From: Enoplolaimus lenunculus
Taxonomy: Eukaryota > Nematoda > Enoplea > Enoplida > Thoracostomopsidae
Assembly: GCA_030248215.1 (NCBI GenBank)
Contig: JASANG010003808.1
Coordinates: 1 to 64,000, forward strand
DNA length: 64,000 bases
Direction of reading: 5' to 3'
Shown: positions 54,738 through 64,000 of the stretch, piece after piece
Numbering within the stretch: the stretch's first letter is position 1
Layout: every line of letters starts with the position of its first letter
Made by a program: the position numbers and the translations under genes
The notes under the pieces: model-generated
Databases searched by the model: none
What the model was told of the DNA's origin: nothing
Seen by the model: the letters and a program-made list of their open reading frames with translations, nothing else

Positions 54738-55523
54738 CAATACTTAACAGTCTTCTATGGGCTTTAAACCCAACGAAGCTGTTTGGCGATTGTGTCATGT
54801 CCGATTGATCGGCACGGGGCCACGACCGCATAGCGCTGGCCGGGACCGAACCGGTCCGGCTGCAACTCAACCCCTGTCCGAACCACAAGTCGATCAATGC
54901 TCTTATTGCCGTTTAATTACTCAACGATTGCGATTATATAATTTTCATCATTGATGCCAAAGTTGTTGTTGAAGGCATGGGAAATCGACCTAATACGAAT
55001 ACAGCAAATCTTGAACGTTCAACCCTATCTGTATATTATAATATAGCTGTTAAATATTTTTAAAACTAGGCAAAATAAAGTTTCGTCGGTTCAGACCAAT
55101 AGAGGAGCGCACCCTATCGCCCACGTTATCACCACCCTTAAACACATTTCAGCTAAATTTTTGAAATCCAAAAAGAACCTTCGGCACCCCCGAAAAAATG
55201 GCGGATCCGGCACAGGACAAATATTCATCGTTAAGCTGCTCATGTTTAATTTGTGATGACGTCATTCTGAGACATTTAATAAAACGTGCACATGTATATG
55301 AACCTCAAAAAGCTGACTAAAACCGCACATAGAATATCAATAAGATTTTTTTGACCGAATTTTTGTCTGGCTGTCAACATATAAATCAACGAATGCTGGG
55401 TTCAATCTAAAACAAATCCGTTCATTGCTGAGTCAGTTTGAATACACAAATAAAATACGTTAAAAAACACGGAAATCAAATAAATACAAAGGCGTTTTGC
55501 CGCAAACCATTTCTGTAACGCTT
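54738..55523. other. No gene seen; GC-rich patch
   Basis: GGCCGGGACCGAACCGGTCCGG at about 54838-54859 resembles the GC-rich inverted repeat at 38.3-38.7 kb. CACCCCCGAAAAAATGGCGGATCC near 55187 resembles a K end. No coding sign. Confidence 0.4.
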
Positions 55524-55744
55524 GTAGCCAGCTCACTCTGCTCTATAAGGGTTGTAGTAATTTTCTGGAAATTCCAGGCACGTAGCCAGCTCATCTTGCC
55601 ATAGGGGAGGCTAAGAAATTTTCAGAAGGGGCATTTAAATTTTTAAATGACTTTACAAGCAAGGTTAAAAATTTGTCTAGCGTGCCAAAAAATTTTCCCA
55701 GGTGGCTGAGCTACCACTGCCGCCACCCCCTTGGCTACGAGCCC
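55524..55744. mobile_element. Family L element, copy 3, with a second partial left end
   Basis: CAGGCACGTAGCCAGCTCATC at 55575 and CTTGGCTACGAGCC at the right define one copy. A further left end, CTTGTAGCCAGCTCACTC, lies 50 bases before it, so either two copies or a partial duplication. Confidence 0.6.
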
Positions 55745-56595
55745 GAGAAGTTCACACAAAAGTCGTTGTTGACTTGCAAGCTATAAGTTGAAACTTTTCT
55801 GAATAGACCAACAATTTTCTATCGGACCAGGGAGACCTGAGCTTCCGCCTGACCTTTCTATGGATACGGGCACTGAATTCTGGTTGTGGCCCAGAAAAGA
55901 TAACCTGGTTTTTTGATTACGTTTTAAATTGCCTGAAAACGTGAACCTAAACGTGAAGCTAATTACGTGGTTGGAAGAAATAGTGTAATTAAACGGTATA
56001 TGGGTTTCGAACAACCGTGATTGACTCCGATAAAGTATTCAAAACTATTGTTCGGGACCAATCAACGTTTGATATTAATTAACGTTTCTGTGAATCTTTG
56101 CAGCCTGTCAGAGCCATAATAATATAAATAATAGAATTTTTAAACTTTTTAACCAGGGCTGAACCCGGTCCAGGCCAAAGTCGGCAAGCCCGAGTTCAAA
56201 TGCTGGGCTCGCGGGCTTAAGTGGACCGGTCTCAAACCTGTGCCGAAAGTTTGTTAGCGCGAGGCAAAAACCGTACTATCCTGACGACACGCTTGACTTC
56301 GGCTCTTGTAGATTATCATAAAGATTTAGGCTTAGCGTAACGCATGCCCAAGCTTATGCCTTTGCCAATGTCAAAGCCTAAGCCTTCATACAACTAAGAG
56401 AATCTTTTATGTCAAATACACCAGGTTGATATTTTAATTAATAATACCTTATGTAGAATTTTAATTGATCCGAAATTTGAACCCCGCACTCTGATTAGAG
56501 TTGAACAAGGGTATTCTCGTGATTAGGCTCAGTATACGCCTGAGACAGTAGTTCTCAAAACCATTGATTTGCTGCAGAGTGCTGAGCGCTCGCTT
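55745..56595. other. No gene seen
   Basis: GGGCTGAACCCGGTCCAGGCC near 56157 belongs with the GC-rich patches at 38.3 and 54.8 kb. A trace of CCAAGCTTATGCC...AAGCCTAAGCC near 56350 is MITE-like. Confidence 0.4.
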
Positions 56596-56725
56596 ATAGC
56601 ATATTCCTAAGTCTAAGCGTACAAATGAGTTTATACCGTCACCTAAGCGAAAAATAGTCTAAATCTAAGTGTACTTTATTGTAGTTCCACAGAAAAACGT
56701 TCTGCCCCTGAACTTGACATGGGCT
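56596..56725. mobile_element. Family A MITE, left end missing
   Basis: Starts in the core at TAGCATATTCCTAAGTCTAAG and ends GCCCCTGAACTTGACATGGGC. Confidence 0.75.
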
Positions 56726-56850
56726 AAGGCTCGGAATCGTGAACTCTTTCACTCAACGCTAACCAATATTAAAATTCTGGTTACGAGCCAGGGCGACGCA
56801 TGTGCCGCACTCTGTTTCATTCTTTACGCTCACGATTTAATATTGTAATA

Positions 56851-57278
56851 CTGTAGTGACCCGAATAAGAGGGGGACTGATATTTATTTGGCCTCTCCAA
56901 AGGGCACCCCAGCAGTTATTCGGTTACGGACTGTTATTTATTTGCATCCCGCCCTTCGTTACTGATACATCCAGTATTGCAACTATCCGTTGAATTAAAC
57001 GCTGTTTGTCTTGTGTCAATAGCTTGAGCGATAATACAAGGATATACTTAGGAATGTATATTCAAAATTTAAGTACGCTTTAAAGTTTCAAACTCAAGTT
57101 ATTTGGTCCTGGAGTCATTTATGCGCTATAATTAGGGATAATTGACATTTATGGACTCTAATTAAGGTTTAGGGACTCTATCCGCTTACGGACTCTTATT
57201 AGGGATACGGACTCATATAGATTGGGACTCAAAATGGGGCCCCCCTTTTATTACCCCCTCTTATTCGGGTCAATACAG
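56851..57278. mobile_element. Family C MITE, near full length
   Basis: CTGTAGTGACCCGAATAAG after TA, ending TTATTCGGGTCAATACAG, followed by TT. Interior complete. An A MITE starts within a few bases of its right end. Confidence 0.92.
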
Positions 57279-57284
57279 TTCGGA

Positions 57285-57475
57285 CAATGTATAGAACTTG
57301 GCCGGAACAGTAATGTAAGCATATTCCTAAGCCTAAGCCTAAGCCTAAAGAATGAGCCTATACCTAAGCCTGCGCCTAAGCCTTAGCTTAAGTCTATGCA
57401 AAAAATAGTCTAAAGCTTAAAGCTTATTCTATTACAGTCCCGCCGTAAAACGTTCCGACTCTGTTCTATACATGA
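57285..57475. mobile_element. Family A MITE abutting the C copy
   Basis: GACAATGTATAGAACTTGGCC at the left and CGACTCTGTTCTATACATG at the right, with a long CCTAAGCC core. Confidence 0.82.
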
Positions 57476-58435
57476 ACCGTAATATCCATGCGTATGTTGA
57501 CCTTTACTGATGTGAATATCTCAATGAATGACCAATCTTTTGTCCAGTCGATTCCGTAGCAGTATTTGTTGCTTATGCTCTTTCTAAGGCGACAATGTCA
57601 TCATTAATTTCACAGATTGTACTTATCTCGCAAGATTGAGTATAATCTGACCTACGTGTAAAGTTAAACTACTTAAAATTGATATATGTAAAATTTCAAT
57701 GAGATATTTAAAGGAAGAATCAAAAATCGTACTGGAATAGTTGGTCACGGATTTAACCATCAAGTTCAAAGATTGGTGATTGGTACTATCGCGGCACTTG
57801 TTTACTCTTCACCCAAAGTATTGTTAATTTAATGAAATGCGTCAATCCCCCCGCAATGTAATTTTTGTTAATACATTATCACACACACACCTAGAGTCAG
57901 GCTTTGATTCGTTATGTGTCGGGTGAGCCCGTCTAAAAGGGGAACACTCGTCACGCGACACCTTTAATTCAGGTCGGCATGTTTGTCGTTTCATTTTTAA
58001 TGAACAGTCGGGGATTTTTATGGGGCACCCAAGTCGTACACTTCGCATAGACAAAGACCAAAATGTGGTATTAAGACTTAGTACTAAAATTGAGTTTGGC
58101 TTCTTGCTCGACGATCCTGGTCACCCATCTGGTTAAGAATTTACACTACATTGCATAAAAACAATATCCGTACGGGAAAAGTTAATCTGCAAACGCGAAT
58201 GCTTCACAAAAATGCTGGAAATAGATGAGTTAAAGGTTGCACTGAGGTATTGTACCAATAAATTTTCTTCTCAAATACGACCATTTAATAAGGACGGGTG
58301 GATCAAAAGATGGGTGATCCTGTTCCGACAGATTTTCAAAATCAAACTTTTCATTAAAATTTAAGTGCTAAAGTTGAATTTGGTTTCTTGGTCACGATGT
58401 GGTTTTGGTGTTTAGTTTTGAATGTTGACAATAAG
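57476..58435. other. No gene supported; family Q motifs
   Basis: TAGTACTAAAATTGAGTTTGG at 58080 and AGTGCTAAAGTTGAATTTGG at 58365 are two Q motifs. A 70-codon minus-strand frame at 57842-58054 ends at a possible donor TCTAG|GTGTGT but has no convincing acceptor or motif. Confidence 0.4.
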
Positions 58436-58621
58436 GGCCAATGTACAGAACGTAGGTTGACCTGTATTACAAGCATATTCCTAAGCCTAACCTAAATCTA
58501 AGCCAGAATGAGCATATGCCTAAGCCTGCTCCTGCGCCTAAGCCAAGCAAAAAAAGTAGTCTAAGCTTACACTATTCTAGTCCCACAGAAAAACGTTTCG
58601 CCCCTGATGATTACATGGGCC
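58436..58621. mobile_element. Family A MITE
   Basis: GGCCAATGTACAGAACGTAGG to CCCCTGATGATTACATGGGCC with CCTAAGCC core. Confidence 0.85.
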
Positions 58622-58639
58622 ACAGTAGAAGATGGCGCA

Positions 58640-58737
58640 ATAGTTTTGATGACGTCCATCAAGCGCTGTTCGCCACTGTCCGGCGCCAGGTGTCATTGTC
58701 CGGCGCCGTGTATCACCCACCGCCCGGCGCTGTCGGT
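58640..58737. mobile_element. Family H fragment, copy 3
   Basis: TAGTTTTGATGACGTCCATC is the same left end as the 23.7-kb copy, followed by GTCCGGCGCCAGG and GTCCGGCGCCGTG units. The right arm is missing. Confidence 0.65.
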
Positions 58738-59071
58738 GTTTTGATCCAAAATTATCATTTTGCTAAACTCCACTATAATGGGACATTTTTGTGTCTTTCA
58801 CGACTGTCGCAATACATATTAGCGACTAATTAAATAGTTGAAACACAGTTGTGTGCGCGTGTATCTGTCTAGGTTTGTATGTCTGAGCGTTTCGTTGATA
58901 TTTTAACCGTTAAATTTAAATTTTAATTACTCGAGATAAAATGATTACAAGTAGCTTTTGAACGCAAGCAGCGAACGGCCGGTAAATTACAGGGTAGGAT
59001 AAAATGACTTATGTTTGCCATCATTCAGTAGTAATCAGGTTCAGTATTAACCAACTTGTGTAGCAACTATC
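58738..59071. other. No recognisable feature
   Basis: AT-rich sequence leading into the duplication. Confidence 0.3.
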
Positions 59072-59334
59072 ATTCTATCATTAGTTAGTGGTAGGTCTTG
59101 CAGCTGTCGAACCAGCGAATTGTGTGTGAGATGTGAATTTCAACACTTTTTCGTATTTTATTGGTGCTACTTTGCCCAATTCTGCACTGTAAAAAATAGG
59201 AAGTCAATTCTATCATTAGCTCGTGGTAGGTCTTGCAGCAGTCGAACCAGCGAATTGTGATATTTGAATTTCAACACTTTCTCGTATTTTACTGGTGCTA
59301 CTTTGCCTATTTCTACGCGGTAAAAAATGGGAAG
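59072..59334. repeat. 131-bp tandem duplication that includes a D tip
   Basis: TCTATCATTAG...GGTAGGTCTTGCAG...AGCGAATTGTG...GGTGCTACTTTGCC occurs twice, at 59072 and 59203. The first unit ends in CACTGTAAAAAATAGGAAGTCA, a copy of the left tip of the D element that follows the second unit. Confidence 0.85.
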
Positions 59335-59516
59335 TCACATTAAACTCTCTCGGAAACAGGCTTTTCCTGCCTACGCAAACTGAGTCAAATTTGACTCCGC
59401 CAGAGTAAATCGTGAATCAAATATGACTCTGGCGGAGTCAAATTTGACTCTCAGTTTGTGTTGTTAGGAAAAGCCTGTTTCCGAAAGAGTCAATTTGACT
59501 CCCATTTTTTGCAGTG
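59316..59516. mobile_element. Family D foldback, copy 2 (201 bp)
   Basis: CGCGGTAAAAAATGGGAAGTC at the left, GACTCCCATTTTTTGCAGTG at the right, TA on both sides (59314-59315, 59517-59518). Long inverted arms with GAGTCAAATTTGACTC blocks, as in the 49.0-kb copy. Confidence 0.88.
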
Positions 59517-60304
59517 TAGAACCGCAATTGCAAGAGTTTGTCAGGTAGAGAAACTATCTATAACTGGCTTTACTTGGTACTTGAGAACATGGGTCAAAGG
59601 TACAACCGCGTATCTTGTTTCAGTTAAAGTAAAAAAAAGCATCCCTAACTTTGGTAGGTAATTTGCGGTAGTTTCGGTAATTTCAGTGCTGAAAATTTGG
59701 TTTTTCGAAAAGTTAAGGTTATCTAATAAAGCTTTTCTGTAGTCTAAGACAATTTTTGAAGTTTAATATTTGCATTTTTTAAAAAAACAATCTGGAAAGA
59801 AACTGTTGTTGTTGCCATCCGTTGTAGATTTGAAACCAGATACTGTAGAAAAACTTGAATTTTTAAATTGTTTTATCGCATGATACTATTGAAATGTCTG
59901 TTATATCGAAAAATTATTGTGGCTTTTTGAAGTGCGCCAACAATAGAAGAAAAAATACGGACAGGTAAGGTCGGTGACGGTAAAGTAATTTGGCGCGAGC
60001 ACAGACGGGTAACGGCTGAATGAATTTTGCGCGGGTATACCTGCGGGTTCAAAAAATTTCCGCGGGTAAAGCGCAACGCGAGTAAAAACCTCTTTACCCA
60101 CTTACACCTCTGGTTTCATTCACTACAGTATGCTTCTGTTTAAGACTTAGCGTACGTATATAAGTATAAAGCTAAGACAAAGGAAAGTAGTCTAAAGCCA
60201 AAGCCTACTCTATTCAGTGTTGCAACGCTACAGTACTCGTTTGTAAAGTTGTATTTTATGCTGCATTTTTTAAAATTGTTTTATATTGCCGGTATCGGTG
60301 TTTT
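59517..60304. other. No gene seen; A-like trace
   Basis: TAAGTATAAAGCTAAGACAAAGG with TAGTCTAAAGCC near 60160-60210 is a decayed A core. Otherwise nothing. Confidence 0.4.
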
Positions 60305-60520
60305 GGCCCATGTATAGAACAGGGCCACAACAGTAGTATAAGCATATTCTTAAGCCTAAGCCTAAGCCTGAGCCTCAGCATAAGCGTATGGATGAGCCTA
60401 TTTTTAAGCCTAAGCCTAAACCTAAGCGTAAGTCTAAGCAAAATATTAGTTTATAAAGCTTAAACTGACTCTATTATAGCCCCTCCGGAAAACGATCCAT
60501 CCCTGTTCTATACATGGGCC
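60305..60520. mobile_element. Family A MITE
   Basis: GGCCCATGTATAGAACAGGGCC to CCCTGTTCTATACATGGGCC, long CCTAAGCC core. Flanks GGTGTTTT and GGTGATTT match at 7 of 8. Confidence 0.9.
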
Positions 60521-60981
60521 GGTGATTTTATAGTTCTTGTAAAAGAAAATATCTACCGTTATGAACCGCCAGGGCCTAACTACAGAAATAGATAATAAAG
60601 ACTTCTCAGTTTTACGACGGCAGGTTTAAAACAAAAAGTTTGGTCAATTTTCGTTCATTGTCTGAGGCCAGTAGACAAAAGGAAGCCAGCGGCGCTCAGC
60701 CCCTCTAGCAAAGTTTAGACCCCGGTTCTAAAGCTTGTTATATATTTCCACCGCGTGCCAGTCCTAAAATTATGTTGCCGTTCTTTAATCAGGTTAAGCA
60801 GGTTACTGCTGGAACAAAAATTTTGAATACCGCGTTGTATTTTGGCTTATTTTAACATAACATGTAAGAATCTGTTTCGCACGGATATTAAGTTGCACAT
60901 CTAAAATATGAATTAAGTGAATGACTTAGACATCTACGACCTGTATCGGTGAGATAAAAAGCTCTCACGCACATATGTTTC
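60521..60981. other. No gene seen; L-like trace
   Basis: AGCCAGCGGCGCTCAGCCCC near 60684 resembles L interior. Otherwise AT-rich. Confidence 0.35.
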
Positions 60982-61212
60982 GGTCAATGTAAAGAACAGG
61001 GGCGGAACAGTATTATAAGCATATTCCTAAGCATATGTCTAAGCCTAAGCCTAAAACCTAAGCGTAAGAATGAGCATATTCCTTAACATAAGCCTAAAGC
61101 CTAAGCGTAAGAATGAGCGTATTCCTTAGCCGAAGCCTAAGCATATTAAGCCAAGCAAAAAAATTAGTCTAAAGCTTAAGCTTAAACGTTCCGCCCCTGA
61201 TATTAGACCAGT
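60982..61212. mobile_element. Family A MITE with expanded core
   Basis: GGTCAATGTAAAGAACAGGG at the left, then three GTAAGAATGAG/CATATTCCT blocks instead of the usual one or two, and AACGTTCCGCCCCTGAT at the right with a degenerate tip. Confidence 0.82.
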
Positions 61213-61343
61213 GGCAGCTTCAACTTGCTGGGATACAAAAAAATTCAATAGGAGCACGCAAAGATTTGCAATGTTTAGGCATTTTTAAGTTTTGTATAGG
61301 TTGCACAAAGCTTTTATGAAGAGTTTTGAATTTCGTGTAATTT

Positions 61344-61740
61344 AGGATTAAGCTTAGGTTTTTAGGCTTACGCTTCGTTAGGCTTAGGTTTTTAGGCTTA
61401 CGCTTCGTTACGCTTAGGTTTTTAGGCTTACGCTTCGTTAGGCTTAGGTTTTTAGGCTTACGCTTCGTTAGGCTTAGGTTTTTAGGCTTACGCGTCGTTA
61501 GGCTTAGGTTTTTAGACTTACGCTTCGTTAGGCTTAGGTTTTTAGACTTACGCTTCGTTAGGCTTAGGTTTTTAGGCTTACGCTTCGTTAGGCTTAGGTT
61601 TTTAGGCTTACGCTTCGTAGGCATATTTTTTGGCTTATATACGCTTCTTTAGGATTAGGTTTTTAGGCTTACGCTTCGTTAGGCTTAGGTTTTTTGGCTT
61701 ACGCTTCGTTACGCTTTGATTTTTAGGGTTACGCTTCGTT
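61344..61740. repeat. 30-bp minisatellite built on TTAGGC-like hexamers
   Basis: About 13 units of GGCTTAGGTTTTTAGG plus CTTACGCTTCGTTA in tandem, between two A MITEs. The inner units are nearly identical, the outer ones diverge. The minus strand reads an artefactual KRKPKNLSLT repeat. Confidence 0.92.
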
Positions 61741-61745
61741 GTGTG

Positions 61746-61907
61746 GGCCAGTTTTTAGAACATGGCTGTAACAAAAGTATAAGCATATTTGCAAGCCTAA
61801 GCCTATGCGTAAGTATGAACTTCATACCTAATCCTAAACAAAAATTTGTCTATAGCTTAAGCTTATTCTATTGTAGTCTTGCTGGAAAACGTTCCGCCTT
61901 TGATCTT
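61746..61907. mobile_element. Family A MITE
   Basis: GGCCAGTTTTTAGAACATGGC to CCTTTGATCTTTACATTGGCC. Flanks GTTGTGTG and ACTGTGTG match at 6 of 8. It starts at the edge of the 30-bp minisatellite. Confidence 0.85.
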
Positions 61908-64000
61908 TACATTGGCCACTGTGTGGACGAAGTTTGCAAGAGCTGAAAATGAAACTGAAAATCAATGATTTTACTTTCGGGCGGGTCATATTAATTTTAA
62001 TAATTTTGTAAGTAGGCAGCATGTATCATCCAAGCCCGAAAATATATGTCATTTTTTGCATATTTTATTATAAATTAATTTATCCAGCGTCCAAGAGTGG
62101 CTGACACTTATAGATAAGATTATGCAACTGGGCACTTTCTGTGTAGAAAAAATGTACCATCACGCGTTGCGTTTTTTGCCGACCCCAAATTTCATGAGTT
62201 GCCTAAAGTTTTCATTCGATGTTATGCTAAATATTCTGACGCACGCTGAGTATGCACGAAATATATTTTTTCAATTATAATTTGATTCGCTTCTCAAATC
62301 GAATTGTCGTTGGTTACGTTCAGTTTTAATCCATCCGGCAACTGCATGATAACAAATACGCCACGGGTGGTCTGCGGAGTATACAAAGTGGATGAATATT
62401 AAAACTCCCCCCTTCCGAAAATTATAGATTCAAAAATAAAACGCGTTTCGCAGGCTTAAAAATAACCCTTTAGATTCCGAAGGTACGAAAAAAAAACAAT
62501 TTACATAAGGTTCCCCGAACTTGAAGACGTAGCAACAGCCTTGAGGGTGGTCTCCGGGCGTAAAGACCGGTAAAACTGGCTCGTTGATTTAATTTAGACC
62601 CATTACTGTTTTGGGATACATAGCTAGCTTTTCTATAATAATAAGTTCACTGCATGGGTCATGTTAGCCCAAACGGTGAGTCCACAATATTTGTTTGGGG
62701 TGTGCAAGTGAGGTAGGGTCCACTTGAGAGAAATTTTTTAACAAGATACTACCGTTGCAAAAGTTTCCCAATTTTCACTCTATACTAAACTATAAGAATA
62801 GTTATACTTTGGGGGTGAATCCGCTGTACCCCTTTGCCCATGCCTACTGCGGCCTGTAGACACATCTGTGCGGCGTTCGTAAACATAGCGTGAGCGTTCT
62901 CGGTTATAGTTCATTGCTAAGGACAGCCTGTTGCATGATGGGCGCAACCGAAATTTTGTTTCTGGTACGGGCCACATCAAATATTAAAAATTACATTCGT
63001 TGGTACCTAAATTGTTTTTTGTAAAGGATACTTTTTTCCAACCAATCGTGCGAAGCCACGTCACCCCTTTGTAAACCCTTCTATGGCAACGACGTTGTGC
63101 TGAATAATGTTTTTTCATAAGATAAAAGACGAGCTTTATGTGTGATACAACCAGCATATGAACAGTGCCGAGCACGCTGCGGCTAGCTTTGAAATGGATT
63201 TCTGTGTCCCTGCCTTGTGGTTGACAAACCGGCGTTTGGGTTTTTTTTCATCAATTCCATTGTCTTATTTTTTAACAGAATAATGATTGGGTACTGTCTA
63301 TGAAAGCCTAAAGGCAGCTGTTGACTACAATACGCATATTGGCCTTTTTGAAAATTTGTAACGCGAGACCGTGTGATATGCAATAGTTTGAAAACTTCGC
63401 GAGCGAAACGAGCGAAAAGCCAAACGCAAGTTTAGCGCTAAATCAAGATACAAAATTTTGTTTTTGATCCCTGTTGGGGGTGACATAGCGTAAGTGGGCC
63501 CACCGTGCTGCCGACGCGGTGAATGCGCACAATGGTCTTGCATGTTCGCGAAAATTGTCCAAGTGTGGCTCTGGTTTGACAGCAAAACACGGAAGAAACA
63601 TGATACTTACCGTATAGTCACGGCTGCGATAGTTGATTGTGTTATAATGACGCGTTTGATTAATTTGGCTGGTGCTGGAAACGTTTTAAACGTGTGAAAA
63701 ATTGTAGCAGAATGCAATGAAAATTATATAATTCCGTTTTAAGCTGACCAACATGTGTTCTGGCCACAATTTCCGTTCACAAAATGATCTTTCAAACAGC
63801 AGAAGTTAGTTTAATTAATAATAATTTTGCCCCAGCTACAGTGAATGTGTGGTATTAGGTGAGGTGACCACGCGGATTTAGAGCAAAAACTTTCTTTGCA
63901 GCAACAGTTTCTGCTATTGGTTCCGGCAGAAAATCGACCCCCGGTTCGTGTTTCGGTGGTATTTTTGTCAGATTCGGTCAGGCAACTTTGACAACTAAAA
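61908..64000. other. No gene seen; family P and Q motifs
   Basis: Family P copy 2 lies at about 62128-62215. A family Q motif (TTCGCGAGCGAAACGAGCG, then TTTAGCGCTAAATC) lies at about 63395-63445. The remaining 2 kb shows no coding sign, tRNA or MITE ends. Confidence 0.4.

Noticed and set aside
57842-58054. 70-codon minus-strand frame with a possible donor
   Set aside because: No good acceptor, no motif, and repeats on both sides.
61220-61624. 134-codon minus-strand frame with KRKPKNLSLT repeats
   Set aside because: Product of the 30-bp minisatellite, no independent support.
61344-61740. Interstitial telomere
   Set aside because: The 30-bp unit is not a pure hexamer run and the TTAGGC pieces match MITE cores nearby.

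Overview
The window is gene-poor, AT-rich nuclear DNA from a multicellular animal, most likely an invertebrate. The evidence is GT-AG introns (one of only 59 bp), long low-complexity coding exons with a poly-asparagine run, and a dense load of DNA transposons and MITEs. I cannot name the species. I recognised no retrovirus-like element and no LINE. The hexamer TTAGGC, the telomere unit of some nematodes, is abundant here, but it sits inside MITEs and one minisatellite, so it is not evidence for nematode ancestry.

Layout. 1-14.8 kb: no convincing host gene. It holds a decayed pogo-type transposase (2.9-4.2 kb), a 232-bp tandem duplication, a 48-bp minisatellite and an 82-bp satellite split by a foldback element. 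15.1-17.3 kb: a piggyBac transposon that looks whole, with TTAA target duplications, terminal inverted repeats and an open 568-residue transposase. 18.2-20.2 kb: an intronless reading frame for a single-pass membrane protein with a long basic, Ser/Pro-rich tail. 20.2-26.7 kb: MITEs and foldbacks.

26.8-40.2 kb: one plus-strand gene that can be reconstructed in detail. Two very long, alternative first coding exons (26761-30650 and 34651-35936) end in the same phase with a homologous 34-residue tail. Both can join a shared exon (37852-38047) and a shared last exon (39397-40215). The shared exons plus the alternative tail make a compact beta-rich domain that I infer to be of PH/EVH1 type. Predicted isoforms are 1634 and 766 residues. 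The stop codon of the last exon lies inside an inserted MITE. 42.2-44.3 kb: pieces of a minus-strand gene with a 59-bp intron and a Cys/His-rich C-terminal exon. 44.3-64 kb: almost entirely MITEs and decayed repeats.

Mobile families, lettered here for convenience. A and B: hAT-like MITEs with GGCC ends, 8-bp target duplications and TTAGGC-rich cores. C: about 440-bp MITE with TA duplications and CTGTAGTGACCCG ends. D and E: foldbacks with CACTGYAAA ends and TA duplications. F: TTAA-flanked MITE carrying a tRNA-like block. G: foldback inside the satellite. H: GC-rich foldback. K and L: elements with CAGTGGCGGATCC-like and CAGGCCCGTAGCC-like ends. N, O, P and Q: less well defined dispersed repeats. 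Several insertions are nested, which gives relative ages.
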